Source of the DNA: Psychrobacter sp. Pi2-52 | Lineage (GTDB): Bacteria > Pseudomonadota > Gammaproteobacteria > Pseudomonadales > Moraxellaceae | DNA: 64,000 nt | Assembly: GCF_904846705.1 (NCBI RefSeq) | Contig: NZ_CAJHBS010000003.1 | Span: forward strand, 62,001-126,000 | Direction: 5' to 3' | In this document: positions 9,595-19,183 of the stretch, piece after piece | Layout of the letters: each line of letters starts with the position of its first letter | How positions within the stretch are numbered: the stretch's first letter is position 1 | Made by a program: the position numbers and the translations under genes | Notes under the pieces: generated by a model | What the model saw: only the letters and a program-made list of their open reading frames with translations | Told to the model about the DNA's origin: nothing | Databases searched by the model: none

Positions 9595-10143
9595 AATATA
9601 ATCCTTATAATTAATGATTCGTATAATAATAAAAAATGCAATGAATCTATTATATAGAGACATTGACATCGTAATTATTTAAATTTAGTAAATCGCCTCA
9701 AAACTAGCCTAACTATACACTTCCCTTATAAACAAGTCCAAAAACAGATAATGTCTACAACAATCTGTAAACAAGTCAGTATACAAGCCAGTCGTTTTTA
9801 GCAGCGTTAAGCGCCACTATAACATGTTAAAATCTGACCTATAGGTTATGGCATACTTAATTATTGATAACAATATATTATCAAACGTACTGTTATGCAA
9901 TGCTAATATTTCTTACTAGTCAGTCTATTAGAGCGATGCGTCATGGTCATGAATCTACTACCGACCTCATACAAGCGTCACATAGTTTGCTAAAGAGATA
10001 CATTAAGTGAATAAAAAACGCCTTATGATAAACAGCTGTATTGCGTAATAAATGATAATATTTGCTTGTATAAAATAACTTAACTATTTTTTATTGTTAC
10101 CTATCACTTTTTACTTCTACCCATACTTTTTAAGGATAATATT
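9595..10143. promoter_or_regulatory. Divergent control region between reductase and thiolase
   Basis: 549 bases without a gene. Two palindromes stand out: arms TTGATAA / TTATCAA (9864-9870 and 9878-9884, 7-base spacer) and a perfect TAACATGTTA at 9820-9829. Both could be operators for a fatty-acid regulator, but no such regulator gene is adjacent. AAGGATAAT precedes the thiolase ATG. No RNA gene was seen. Confidence 0.45.
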
Positions 10144-11658
10144 ATGAGTAATAAAAACAATCATCCAGATAGCCCTGTTGTTGAAAGTACAGTTGTTAAA
10201 GCAACGGATACAAAATCAGATACAGCAAAAAAAGAAACCGCTGCAAAAAACACCTCGACTAAAGATACTAGCGCTAAAGAAACTGCTAGCAAAAAAGCGG
10301 TCGATGAAAAAGTAGAAACCCCTGCGGCCAAAAAACCTGCTCCAGCTAAAAAAGCCAGCACAACCAAACCAGCTTCAAACCTAAACCGTGTTGCGATCTT
10401 AGGTGGTAACCGTATTCCATTTGCGCGCTCGAACGGATCATACGCTGATGTTAGCAACACAGACATGCTAACCGCTGCATTGGACGGCTTGGTTGAGCGT
10501 TATAACTTGCAAGGCGAAACCGTAGGCGAAGTGGTATCTGGTGCGGTTATGAAACTTAGCCGTGATATCAACCTTACTCGTGAAGCCACGTTGAATACCG
10601 CGCTAAACCCACATACACCAACTTATGATATCTCACAAGCTTGCGGTACTGGCTTACAAGCGACCTTTGCTTCTGCTAACAAGATTGCACTTGGTCTGAT
10701 CGATTCGGCAATCACTGGCGGTGTAGATACTACTTCTGACGCTCCTATTGCTATCGGCGATGGCTTGCGTAAAGTACTGATTAAACTTGGTGCGGCAAAA
10801 GACAACAAACAACGTCTAAAAGCACTAATGGGTCTCAATCCAAAAGATTTAATCGATTCACCACAAAACGGTGAGCCACGTACTGGCCTATCAATGGGCG
10901 ATCATCAAGCGATTACCACGCTTGAGTGGAATATCAGCCGTGAAGCGCAGGATGAGCTTGCATTTAACAGCCATCAAAACCTAGCACGCGCTTATGACGA
11001 AGGTTTCTTTGACGACTTGATCACGCCGTACAAAGGCCTAACTCGTGATAACAACTTGCGTCCAGATACTACATTAGAAAAACTGGGTAAATTAAAGCCA
11101 GTATTTGGCAGAAAAAATGCCAATCCAACGATGACAGCTGCCAACTCTACGCCGCTTACTGATGGCGCTTCTTGTGTACTACTAGGTACTGATGAGTGGG
11201 CAAAAGAGCACGGGCTAAAACCACTTGCTTATATTGTCCATCAAGAAACCGCAGCGGTAGACTTCATTGGTAAATCTGGTACTACAGAAGGCTTACTAAT
11301 GGCACCAGCTTATGCGGTACCACGTATGCTTGAGCGCGCTGGTCTGACTCTACAAGACTTTGACTTTTACGAGATTCATGAAGCCTTTGCTTCACAAGTA
11401 CTATCAACCTTAGCTGCTTGGGAAGATGAGAAATTCTGTGAAGAACGCCTAGGCTTAGATGCCCCACTAGGTTCTATTGATCGTAGCAAGCTAAACGTAA
11501 ATGGTTCATCATTAGCCGCAGGTCATCCATTTGCGGCAACTGGTGGTCGTATTCTAGCCACTGCTGCTAAATTGTTGGATCAAAAAGGTTCGGGGCGTGC
11601 ACTTATCTCTATCTGCGCAGCAGGTGGCCAAGGTGTGACTTGTATCCTAGAAAAATAA
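10144..11658 (+). CDS. Acetyl-CoA acyltransferase (thiolase), FadA2/FadI-like
   Basis: A 504-aa thiolase joining or cleaving acyl-CoA and acetyl-CoA. Catalytic elements are present: nucleophile Cys in QACGTGLQA (about residue 166), HEAFASQ, GHPFAATGGR with the His near 460 and the second Cys in CAAGGQGV near 492. The first about 77 residues are an unusual Lys/Ala/Thr/Glu low-complexity tract before the thiolase fold starts at RVAILGGNRIPFARS; normal thiolases are 390-440 aa. The ATG at 10144 has AAGGATAAT upstream, so the extension appears translated. It is divergent from the FabG4-like gene, and a strong terminator follows. Confidence 0.92.
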   Translation: MSNKNNHPDSPVVESTVVKATDTKSDTAKKETAAKNTSTKDTSAKETASKKAVDEKVETPAAKKPAPAKKASTTKPASNLNRVAILGGNRIPFARSNGSYADVSNTDMLTAALDGLVERYNLQGETVGEVVSGAVMKLSRDINLTREATLNTALNPHTPTYDISQACGTGLQATFASANKIALGLIDSAITGGVDTTSDAPIAIGDGLRKVLIKLGAAKDNKQRLKALMGLNPKDLIDSPQNGEPRTGLSMGDHQAITTLEWNISREAQDELAFNSHQNLARAYDEGFFDDLITPYKGLTRDNNLRPDTTLEKLGKLKPVFGRKNANPTMTAANSTPLTDGASCVLLGTDEWAKEHGLKPLAYIVHQETAAVDFIGKSGTTEGLLMAPAYAVPRMLERAGLTLQDFDFYEIHEAFASQVLSTLAAWEDEKFCEERLGLDAPLGSIDRSKLNVNGSSLAAGHPFAATGGRILATAAKLLDQKGSGRALISICAAGGQGVTCILEK

Positions 11659-11724
11659 GCTTAGTCACTTTTAAGTGAAAAAGATACGCTGACTTATTAT
11701 TTCAATCAGTACATATTTATCAAT

Positions 11725-11761
11725 AAAAAATGCCCTTTAATTTATTTAAAGGGCATTTTTT
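11725..11761 (+). terminator. Terminator after the thiolase gene
   Basis: A perfect 16-base inverted repeat (arms 11725-11740 and 11746-11761, core TGCCCTTTAA) with a 5-base loop and T-run. It is bidirectional in form. Confidence 0.9.
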
Positions 11762-11843
11762 ATTGTCTGTACTTTGCTATGATAGAAATGACCTAGATAG
11801 TAGCCTCTTAAAAAAGCCGATACGCAAAACAAAGGTAATATTT

Positions 11844-12923
11844 ATGGGTAAGACAAAAATTTTATTAAGAAAAATGAGGCAAGTCATTTTTGGCTCAGAA
11901 AAACTGGTGATGACAGAACCGCTTGCAACCGCTGATTTTCAATCTCTAACGACTGAGGAAGATTTAGATCGGTACCATCAGGAGCAAGCCATTCTTACTG
12001 AACGCATCGAAAAAGACATTCTTGATGATGATTTACGTCGAAGAATGCACCAAGACTTAATCGATACATATGATGAAGAACTAGAAAATGAAATAGATGA
12101 CTATGCACGTGACTTTCGTTTTAACGGACGTGAGATGAGCGAGCAAGAAAAACTGGATCGACGCACCTACTTTCAAGAGTTGGTACGACTACAGCGAGAA
12201 CTGATAAAATTACAAGATTGGGTCGTTGATCGCGGTGAACGTATTGTCGTTATCTTTGAAGGGCGGGATTCTGCTGGTAAAGGTGGCGCCATTAAACGCA
12301 TTACCCAACGATTAAACCCACGCGTGTGCAGGGTAGCTGCCCTGCCGGCTCCCACTGAGCGCGAGCAAACGCAATGGTACTTCCAACGTTACGTGGCCCA
12401 CTTGCCTGCAGCAGGCGAAATCGTATTGTTTGACCGTAGTTGGTACAACCGCGGAGGCGTTGAGCGTGTCATGGGGTTTTGTACTGACGCGCAATATGAA
12501 GAATTTTTTCAATCAGTACCAGAATTTGAGCGTATGCTCGTACGCTCAGGCATTCGCTTAGTAAAATACTGGTTTTCTATCACTGATGATGAGCAACATG
12601 CTCGATTTATGAGCCGAATATATGATCCGCTTAAGCAGTGGAAACTCTCACCAATGGACCTACAGTCGCGCCGACGATGGGAAGATTACACCAAAGCAAA
12701 AGAAACCATGTTTGAGCGCACTCACATTCCTGAAGCACCTTGGTGGGTTGTTGAAGGCAATAATAAAAAACGTGCTAGGCTAAACTGTATTGCCCATTTG
12801 CTCGACCAAATCCCTTACAAAGAAGTGCCTCGTGACGAAATTGAGTTACCCAATCGCAAACGCGATGATGAATATTACCGCGAACCTATTCCCGATGATA
12901 TGTATGTGCCGCCTCGTTATTAA
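11844..12923 (+). CDS. ppk2: Polyphosphate kinase 2 (PPK2)
   Basis: A 359-aa PPK2-family enzyme that transfers phosphate between polyphosphate and nucleoside di- or monophosphates in the cytoplasm. Walker A is FEGRDSAGKGGAIKRI, the lid/Walker B region is LFDRSWYNRGGVERVMGF, and SPMDLQSRRRWEDY follows, all characteristic of PPK2. The start is the ATG at 11844 with AAAGGTAA at 11831-11838; a reading from 11730 would begin inside the thiolase terminator and is rejected. It stands alone between two terminators. Which PPK2 class it belongs to, and so AMP or ADP preference, cannot be decided here. Confidence 0.93.
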   Translation: MGKTKILLRKMRQVIFGSEKLVMTEPLATADFQSLTTEEDLDRYHQEQAILTERIEKDILDDDLRRRMHQDLIDTYDEELENEIDDYARDFRFNGREMSEQEKLDRRTYFQELVRLQRELIKLQDWVVDRGERIVVIFEGRDSAGKGGAIKRITQRLNPRVCRVAALPAPTEREQTQWYFQRYVAHLPAAGEIVLFDRSWYNRGGVERVMGFCTDAQYEEFFQSVPEFERMLVRSGIRLVKYWFSITDDEQHARFMSRIYDPLKQWKLSPMDLQSRRRWEDYTKAKETMFERTHIPEAPWWVVEGNNKKRARLNCIAHLLDQIPYKEVPRDEIELPNRKRDDEYYREPIPDDMYVPPRY

Positions 12924-12967
12924 GCGACTAGCGCCTACTACTATAAAAAATCAAATACACTTGATCT

Positions 12968-13005
12968 AAAAAAGCAGCCTTACTAAATAATAAGGCTGCT
13001 TTTTT
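12968..13005. terminator. Bidirectional terminator after ppk2
   Basis: A perfect 15-base inverted repeat (12968-12982 / 12991-13005, core GCAGCCTTA) flanked by A6 and T6. It lies between ppk2 and the convergent pilZ gene. Confidence 0.9.
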
Positions 13006-13088
13006 ATATTAATAAGTTAAAAACCACAGCCAAACTCATCAAAGATATAGGTGTGACTTCTAGATACTACCTAGTTATTACCTAGATA

Positions 13089-13436
13089 CTACATAGTATA
13101 AGTCGATTGCAAGCTATCGATTTTTCCTGCTAGTAGGCGCTCAACTTCATTCTTAATTCTTTGGCCAGAGACATCACTACCAATTTGCACAGCAAACCCT
13201 GCTGGGCGACTGCCTTGACTCTTAGAGTTAATCCAAACCACCTTACCATTCATTGGTAGACGTTCACTAGAGTTGGGTAACGTGATAGCGATAAACACTT
13301 CATCACCCAATTGCTGAGGTTTGTCAGACGGTACAAACAAAGCGCCATTACTGACAAAAGATAAATAGCTGGCATATAACATTTCGATACTTTCATAATG
13401 ACAGGTTAAAATCCCGCCACGTCCTGGCATTGCCAT
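13089..13436 (-). CDS. pilZ: PilZ domain protein
   Basis: A 115-aa single PilZ-domain protein that is needed for type IV pilus assembly in Pseudomonas. The body (LSFVSNGALFVPSD, then LPMNGKVVWINSK, then PAGFAVQIG) fits PilZ. The Arg-rich c-di-GMP motif (RxxxR, D/NxSxxG) is not evident, as in the pilus-type PilZ that does not bind the nucleotide. AAGGAAG precedes the ATG. It follows holB on the same strand after about 110 bases, the usual holB-pilZ order. A short direct repeat TAGATACTAC (13061-13070 and 13083-13092) overlaps its stop. Confidence 0.88.
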   Translation of the reverse strand: MAMPGRGGILTCHYESIEMLYASYLSFVSNGALFVPSDKPQQLGDEVFIAITLPNSSERLPMNGKVVWINSKSQGSRPAGFAVQIGSDVSGQRIKNEVERLLAGKIDSLQSTYTM

Positions 13437-13547
13437 AGTCAGCTTCCTTCATCAACTGGGTTTAATATGTTTATATAAATAATTGATAGTATATAGTTAA
13501 GAACAATCACAAATTTTAGAACACAAATTAGATGCTAAAACATGGCT

Positions 13548-14678
13548 CTATAAGCTTGCCAATTCTTGCATTAGCTTATCATAGGCAAATTTTTCTTGCA
13601 CATTTTGTTGCAGTGCAATTTTGGTCTGCTGTACGCTGTTGGCAAATGCCTCTAACCCGCTATCAGTAGGCTGATAAGTCGCCAATATCGTTGATAGATT
13701 GACATCCTTTTGTAGTTCAACAAGGCCCAAACAGACACGGCGTATATCAAGAAGCATCAGCTCAGATAGCTGTATAAATTCTTTAATATTGAGCTGACCT
13801 TGCCAATAGTCACTTGCCGCCACACCACTACGTTTACCACTACGTAGCGCCTGCCATGTGGTCAGCCATAGGCTGCGCTTGCTATACCATGATGCTTGCG
13901 CCAAAGCGATAGCAGCTAACGGCGCACCATTGGCTAATTGTATTAACTGTTCAATCGCAGCGGTACCGACGGCTTCGCGGTTAATCGTATGACCTAACGC
14001 CTGCGTCACGTAATCGACAGCAACAGTCGGCTCAATTGTCTGTAGTGCCAACTGTTGCACACGACTCTTAATCGTTGGCAACAGCTGAGCAGGCGTATCA
14101 CTAATCAAAAACAGATGCACCTGCGCTTGCGGTTCTTCCAATGTTTTAAGCAGTGCATTAGCAGCGGCCACCGTCATTTTTTCAGCATGATCTAACACAC
14201 AGATACGCATCCCTTGCCCGCCTTGATAAATAAAAGGCTGCAAGGCACGAATATCATCTACTTTGATCTTAAGAGCGCTATTGCTAGTAGCTTTAGCGCC
14301 TTTTTTATCTTTTGTACTACTTAATTTTTCTTGAAGCGCATCGCTCTCGGCACTGATAGGCATGCTAACGAGTGGTAATACTTGCAAGCTCGGATGAGTT
14401 CCCGACTTGAGCCACTGACAACTCTCACATACTTCGCAAGCACCTAGTGGGTGTGTACCACGCTCACGGCATAATAGCCAAGCGACCAATCGCCATACAA
14501 AGGCGCGTTTGCCCATACCTTGCATACCAGCAGCGAGCAATGCATGCGGCAAAGACTGCTGCTTAAGTACGCGCTCGGTCAACTGTAACCACAGTACTTT
14601 TTGCCATGGCAATAGTGGCGCAAAATACATACGGTCTGTGTTATCTAGTGCGTCCATATTTCCTGTCAAATTATTCAT
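13548..14678 (-). CDS. holB: DNA polymerase III subunit delta' (HolB)
   Basis: The clamp-loader subunit that helps load the sliding clamp onto DNA. The protein of about 376 aa shows the delta' plan: PHALLAAGMQGMGKRAF near the N-terminus, a zinc module (CRERG...CEVCESC), VLDHAEKMTVAAANALLKTL with LEEP, and a SRV replacement of the SRC motif. The start is uncertain: ATG at 14678 (chosen), ATG at 14657 with AGGA close upstream, or TTG at 14723. It lies between kdsB and pilZ on the same strand, 104 bases from kdsB. Confidence 0.88.
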   Translation of the reverse strand: MNNLTGNMDALDNTDRMYFAPLLPWQKVLWLQLTERVLKQQSLPHALLAAGMQGMGKRAFVWRLVAWLLCRERGTHPLGACEVCESCQWLKSGTHPSLQVLPLVSMPISAESDALQEKLSSTKDKKGAKATSNSALKIKVDDIRALQPFIYQGGQGMRICVLDHAEKMTVAAANALLKTLEEPQAQVHLFLISDTPAQLLPTIKSRVQQLALQTIEPTVAVDYVTQALGHTINREAVGTAAIEQLIQLANGAPLAAIALAQASWYSKRSLWLTTWQALRSGKRSGVAASDYWQGQLNIKEFIQLSELMLLDIRRVCLGLVELQKDVNLSTILATYQPTDSGLEAFANSVQQTKIALQQNVQEKFAYDKLMQELASL

Positions 14679-14782
14679 GGTTATGGCTCTATCACATTGA
14701 TTAGGTATTTCAGGTATAGCCAAGATAACAATACTTTAGCGTTGTATGAAGCTTAGAATCGCACGCAACTTTGCTCAGACTA

Positions 14783-15595
14783 TTACTTAGTAGGGTTCTG
14801 AAAGTTATCTAAGCTCATCGCGTTCAGACGGTCTAGATCTTCTTGTGTATCGACACCTGCTGGTAGCTGACAGGCAGCTTCTGCGATGGCGATATGCTGA
14901 CCATTTTCTAAAACACGTAATTGCTCTAAGCTTTCGAGTATCTCAAGTGGCGTTTGTGGCCAGTTTACGAACTGCTGCAATAGACTGACACGATAAGCGT
15001 ATAAACCCAAATGGCGATAGGCGTTCTTTGGTGATTGCATCTGATTATTATCAGCTAATACAACATCACGGTCACAAGGAATCGGTGCGCGGCTAAAATA
15101 GAGCGCACGCTGTAAGTTATTAGCAGATTGGCTGACCACTTTTACTACCGATGGTCTTTGGAACGTATCATAGTCATCGATAGGCTCACAGAGTGTGGCC
15201 ATCACGCTATCCTCATCCGCTACCAAAAGCGCCTGTACTTGCTCCAAAAGCAATGGCGGTACAAGGGGCTCATCGCCTTGCATATTCACCACAATATCGT
15301 GGTCAGCCCAACCTTTGATAGCTGCTACCTCTGCCAAACGATCCGTCCCTGAAGCATGCTCGCTACTGGTCATAACCACATCAAAACCTGCATCGATGCA
15401 AACTTTTGCAATTTGCTCATCATCAGTCGCTATACACATGTCATCAGCAAAACTTGCTGTCTGCGCTTTTTCTGCTACCCAAAGTATCATCGGCTTACCA
15501 TGAATAGTTAGCAATGGCTTACCAGGTAGTCTCGTACTCTTAAAACGTGCAGGAATCACGATATGGGTTTTGGCAGGTGTGGTGGCGAACGACAT
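14783..15595 (-). CDS. kdsB: 3-deoxy-manno-octulosonate cytidylyltransferase KdsB
   Basis: Activates KDO with CTP to CMP-KDO for lipopolysaccharide core synthesis. The 270-aa protein has [15 protein letters not shown] at residues 14-28, [10 protein letters not shown] near 104 and SGTDRLAEV, all signature positions of the family. AGGAAT precedes the ATG. It follows lpxK by 49 bases and belongs to the exbB-exbD-msbA-lpxK-kdsB group, which supplies lipid A/KDO and exports lipid A. Confidence 0.97.
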   Translation of the reverse strand: MSFATTPAKTHIVIPARFKSTRLPGKPLLTIHGKPMILWVAEKAQTASFADDMCIATDDEQIAKVCIDAGFDVVMTSSEHASGTDRLAEVAAIKGWADHDIVVNMQGDEPLVPPLLLEQVQALLVADEDSVMATLCEPIDDYDTFQRPSVVKVVSQSANNLQRALYFSRAPIPCDRDVVLADNNQMQSPKNAYRHLGLYAYRVSLLQQFVNWPQTPLEILESLEQLRVLENGQHIAIAEAACQLPAGVDTQEDLDRLNAMSLDNFQNPTK

Positions 15596-15644
15596 GGCGT
15601 ATTCCTATAAAAATTATACGGCGACTTAAAATATTAGCTGATAT

Positions 15645-16775
15645 TTATAATGAGGCTGACGTGTTCATATCATGGTCGATGCGAATCCCTAGCGCCTTTA
15701 GCTGCGCATCTAGATTATCATAACTATTCTCAGATAATGCAGCCGTCACTGGCAACACCCATAGTCTACTGACAAGTTCTACATACTCACCACTGAGTGC
15801 TTGTGTCGCTGTATAGTCTACCAATAATGCGCTGATTTTTACCGCATCTTTACTGGTTACGATGATAGGATAATCACCATATTGTAAAAGCTCAGCCAAA
15901 CTAAAATCATAATGGTCAGGGTAAGGGTGCCCTATGACCTCAAAGCCAATAGATTCTAAGGTATCAAAAAACCGCTGCGGATAGCCGATACCACTAACAG
16001 CATGGACGCGGCTGTTATTAGTAGGCTTTACACTATTTATTTGAGCTGCACTCGATGTAGTATCCCATAGGCGCTGTAACTCAGCTGGTTGCAAATGCAT
16101 GGTCAAACGATCAGTAGACTGTATCTTATTACCACTTCTAGAAGTCTGAGTTAAATCTGTACTTGGTTTTTCATGATAGATAACATTTGCACCCTCTAAT
16201 CGTGACATAGGCTCACGCAAAAAACCCGTTGGCAATAGTTGCTTGTTGCCAAACCCACGGGCGGCATCTACCACAATCCATTCGATATCGCGCTGTAGTG
16301 CATAATGCTGCAAACCATCATCTGCAATAATCAATTGCAAATTAGGCTCTGTCTTTAATAGAGTGGCAATCGCTTGCTGGCGATTGGGGCACACTGCCAT
16401 AGCAGCGCCTGTCATATGAGCAATCAAACACGGCTCATCCCCGACTATATGGGGTAAGCTAGTAGCACTAACCAATGCTGGCATTTGACTCGTATCACCA
16501 CCATACCCGCGACTGATTACCCCTACTTTTACGCCTTTTTTTTGTAAGTAGTTGACCAGAGCAATAATCAGCGGCGTCTTACCACTACCGCCCACACTGA
16601 TATTACCAATGACCATCACGGGAATAGGTGCTCGATAGCTTGATAACAGGCCAGCCTTATAAGCTTGACGGCGCAGCAAAGTGATTAAACCGTATAACCA
16701 ACTGATAGGCAGCAACAACCACAACCAAGCAGCTTGACGTTGCCATGCGCGGGTAATTGTCGTCTCAATACTCAT
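15645..16775 (-). CDS. lpxK: Tetraacyldisaccharide 4'-kinase LpxK
   Basis: Phosphorylates the 4' position of the lipid A precursor at the inner face of the inner membrane. The 376-aa protein has an N-terminal membrane helix (about residues 16-33), the P-loop GNISVGGSGKTP at 57-68, SRGYGG, and DDGLQHYALQRDIE. A linker around residues 210-235 is more variable and Ser/Thr-rich than usual. It begins 66 bases after msbA ends, consistent with one lipid A transcript. Confidence 0.96.
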   Translation of the reverse strand: MSIETTITRAWQRQAAWLWLLLPISWLYGLITLLRRQAYKAGLLSSYRAPIPVMVIGNISVGGSGKTPLIIALVNYLQKKGVKVGVISRGYGGDTSQMPALVSATSLPHIVGDEPCLIAHMTGAAMAVCPNRQQAIATLLKTEPNLQLIIADDGLQHYALQRDIEWIVVDAARGFGNKQLLPTGFLREPMSRLEGANVIYHEKPSTDLTQTSRSGNKIQSTDRLTMHLQPAELQRLWDTTSSAAQINSVKPTNNSRVHAVSGIGYPQRFFDTLESIGFEVIGHPYPDHYDFSLAELLQYGDYPIIVTSKDAVKISALLVDYTATQALSGEYVELVSRLWVLPVTAALSENSYDNLDAQLKALGIRIDHDMNTSASL

Positions 16776-16841
16776 TAATCAATATCGCTTATCTTATTGG
16801 TTCATGGCTGCGTGAAAATTGGCTAAAAACTTCTAAACTGG

Positions 16842-18611
16842 CTACTCGAAATCTCGAGCATACATTTGCGCATAGTGGCCTTGTAGCTGCATTAGCTCAT
16901 TATGTGTTCCTAACTCAACAATCTGACCGCCATCCATCACAGCAATACGATCCGCTGATTCGATAGTCGTCAATCGATGGGCAATGACCAGTGTGGTGCG
17001 GTCTTTCATCACATTATCGAGCGCTTGCTGAATGTAATACTCAGACTCATTATCAAGTGCGCTAGTGGCTTCATCTAAAATTAGAATCGGTGCATCCTTT
17101 AGTAGTGCGCGAGCAATAGATAAACGCTGACGCTGTCCGCCTGATAACTGTAATCCTTCAGCACCAATTTCACTCTGATAACCGTTTGGCATTTTCATAA
17201 TAAAGTCATGAGCAAAAGCTTCTTTCGCTGCTCGTTCAACTTCAGCTTGAGTCTTATTAGCCAGACTTCCATAAGCAATATTGTTTAATACTGTGGTATT
17301 GAACAGTACAACTTGTTGGTTTACCATAGCGATTTGGGCGCGCAAACTCTCTAATTTAATGTCTTCAATTGGTATGCCATCCAGTGTAATCTGACCTGAG
17401 GTCGTGGTGAGCGTACGTGTCAATAAATTAACCAGTGACGACTTGCCTGCTCCACTTCGTCCGACCAACGCTACTGTTTCGCCTGCTCGGATATCCAAAC
17501 TAAAATCACGTAAAGCGATGGTTGAGTCAGGATAGGTTAAACCAACATTATTCAGATTGACCTCACCTGATAAAGAAGGGCTTTGTATGCCTGTATCAAC
17601 TTCTTCAGTCTCATCAATTAACGCAAAAATCGACTCACCAGCGGCAATGCCTCTTTGTAGCTTTTGGTTGACATCAGTGAGCGAGCGTACTGGTTTGCTG
17701 AGCAAGCCAGCGGCGGCAATATAAGATATGAATTCGCCCGCTGTGATATTATCGATTATTGATGGCTGTAGTGCTAGCCATACTACTACAGACATGGCCA
17801 TCGCCATCAATAGCTGTACGGCTGGGGTGTTAATACTATTGGTAACCACGATTTTCATACCTTGACGCAAGTTCTTTTTCGATACTTCGTCGAAACGGCG
17901 TGCTTCATAAGGTTGACCACCATAGTTTTTTACCACTTGATAACCACCAACTACCTCATTCGTGATATGACTAACACCACCCATGGTTTCTTGGATACCT
18001 TTGGAAAGTTTAATATATCGTTTGGAAGCCACTCTAACCAACCATAAAATGGGCGGCAAGACTAAAAACAAAATTAAGGTCAATCGCCAATTGGTATAAA
18101 GTAAAAACCCTATTAACGCTATAACTGTCAAACCATCACGCACTAAGGTTTTCATTGAATCGGTACTGGCCGCTGTTACCTGCTCTACATCAAAGATAAG
18201 CTTCGATGAGATAACCCCAGAAGAGTTGGCCAAGTAAAAAGAACTTGGCAAGCGTAAAAGCTTATTAAAAACTTCCACCCGCAGCTCATAAACCAAGTTA
18301 CGTGAGACCCAAGCAGAGTAGTAATTACCCAAAAAGCTACCGACACCCCGTACAAAGAATAGGGCAATAATTAAAAGTGGAAATAAAGCTTGTTTACTAC
18401 GGTCATCTTGGTTAATCGCATCGGTGATGTATTGCAATAATTTAGCAATCCAAATCTCTGTTGCCGCATTGATTGCAAACCCTAATACAACTAACAATAA
18501 GGCCCACCAATAAGGCTTTAGGTAGTTTAGCAGACGTAATAACGTATTAAGTTTGGGTGGTGAAGATGACTGTACATTATTGAATGCTTTATTTTTTTTA
18601 GAATGGCTCAT
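16842..18611 (-). CDS. msbA: Lipid A export ABC transporter MsbA
   Basis: A 589-aa half-transporter that flips lipid A-core across the inner membrane. The N-terminal part has six membrane helices. The C-terminal ATPase has Walker A VGRSGAGKSSLV (about 374-385), signature LSGGQRQRLS (about 490), Walker B ILILDEATSALD (about 512) and the His switch IAHRLTT. I chose the ATG at 18611 because GAGG lies five bases upstream; an upstream ATG at 18659 adds 16 residues without a good site. Adjacent lpxK and kdsB support the lipid A role over a drug exporter. Confidence 0.94.
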   Translation of the reverse strand: MSHSKKNKAFNNVQSSSPPKLNTLLRLLNYLKPYWWALLLVVLGFAINAATEIWIAKLLQYITDAINQDDRSKQALFPLLIIALFFVRGVGSFLGNYYSAWVSRNLVYELRVEVFNKLLRLPSSFYLANSSGVISSKLIFDVEQVTAASTDSMKTLVRDGLTVIALIGFLLYTNWRLTLILFLVLPPILWLVRVASKRYIKLSKGIQETMGGVSHITNEVVGGYQVVKNYGGQPYEARRFDEVSKKNLRQGMKIVVTNSINTPAVQLLMAMAMSVVVWLALQPSIIDNITAGEFISYIAAAGLLSKPVRSLTDVNQKLQRGIAAGESIFALIDETEEVDTGIQSPSLSGEVNLNNVGLTYPDSTIALRDFSLDIRAGETVALVGRSGAGKSSLVNLLTRTLTTTSGQITLDGIPIEDIKLESLRAQIAMVNQQVVLFNTTVLNNIAYGSLANKTQAEVERAAKEAFAHDFIMKMPNGYQSEIGAEGLQLSGGQRQRLSIARALLKDAPILILDEATSALDNESEYYIQQALDNVMKDRTTLVIAHRLTTIESADRIAVMDGGQIVELGTHNELMQLQGHYAQMYARDFE

Positions 18612-18686
18612 AGAAGCCTCAATTTGGGTAATATAATATGAATGGACCGTGTGGAACACAGTTTTATGATAGTAAGGCTATATATG

Positions 18687-19118
18687 TCACTGTTGCAGAG
18701 TTTGACCAAGTGGTACCACTGTACTGATGTTTAAATTCAAAAATCCGAGCTTTCCAGCGATATCCATCACTCGTACCACAGACTGATGAGTTGCATTGGC
18801 ATCCGCTGTAATAACAAATAGCATATCGCGATTGCTGCCCGCCTCTTGCTGTAACATGCTGGTCAGTTCAGCCTCATTGCTACTAGCAAGTGTAATGCCG
18901 TTGACCAAATAGCTACCATCCTCTTGCACAGCTACTTCGATACTGTTGTTTTGTTCTGTCAGTGCGACACCTTCCGCTTCCGGAAGAATAATATTTAAAC
19001 GACTAAAGTGATTGAATGAGGTAGCCAGTAATAAAAACACAATCAAAAACAGTAAACAATCAATCATCGGTGTCAGATTAATTTCAAGCGGTTCAACCGT
19101 TGGTTTTCTAAAACGCAT
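18687..19118 (-). CDS. exbD: ExbD/TolR-family energy transducer
   Basis: A 143-aa inner-membrane protein with one N-terminal helix containing the proton-carrying Asp in LTPMIDCLLFLIVF, followed by a periplasmic domain. It works with ExbB to pass proton-motive force to TonB-type proteins. It lies 65 bases after exbB and 75 bases before msbA on the same strand. No tonB gene is nearby, so its partner is unknown. Confidence 0.93.
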   Translation of the reverse strand: MRFRKPTVEPLEINLTPMIDCLLFLIVFLLLATSFNHFSRLNIILPEAEGVALTEQNNSIEVAVQEDGSYLVNGITLASSNEAELTSMLQQEAGSNRDMLFVITADANATHQSVVRVMDIAGKLGFLNLNISTVVPLGQTLQQ

Positions 19119-19183
19119 ATCAATCTCTTTAGTTCAGCTACCATTTATAGGCTTAAGATTTCTATTCTTCAAAACAGCATTGA

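Noticed and set aside
9595..9669. 25-residue N-terminal extension of the FabG4-like protein
   Set aside because: The sequence covers the leader with AAGGAT just before the ATG at 9594, and the extra residues are typical of A/T-rich leader.
11730..11843. Longer N-terminus for PPK2
   Set aside because: The upstream ATG lies inside the perfect thiolase terminator stem; the ATG at 11844 has a good ribosome-binding site and gives the family length.
13061..13092. Repeat array from TAGATACTAC copies
   Set aside because: Only two 10-base copies with 22-base period; too small to be a CRISPR or other array.
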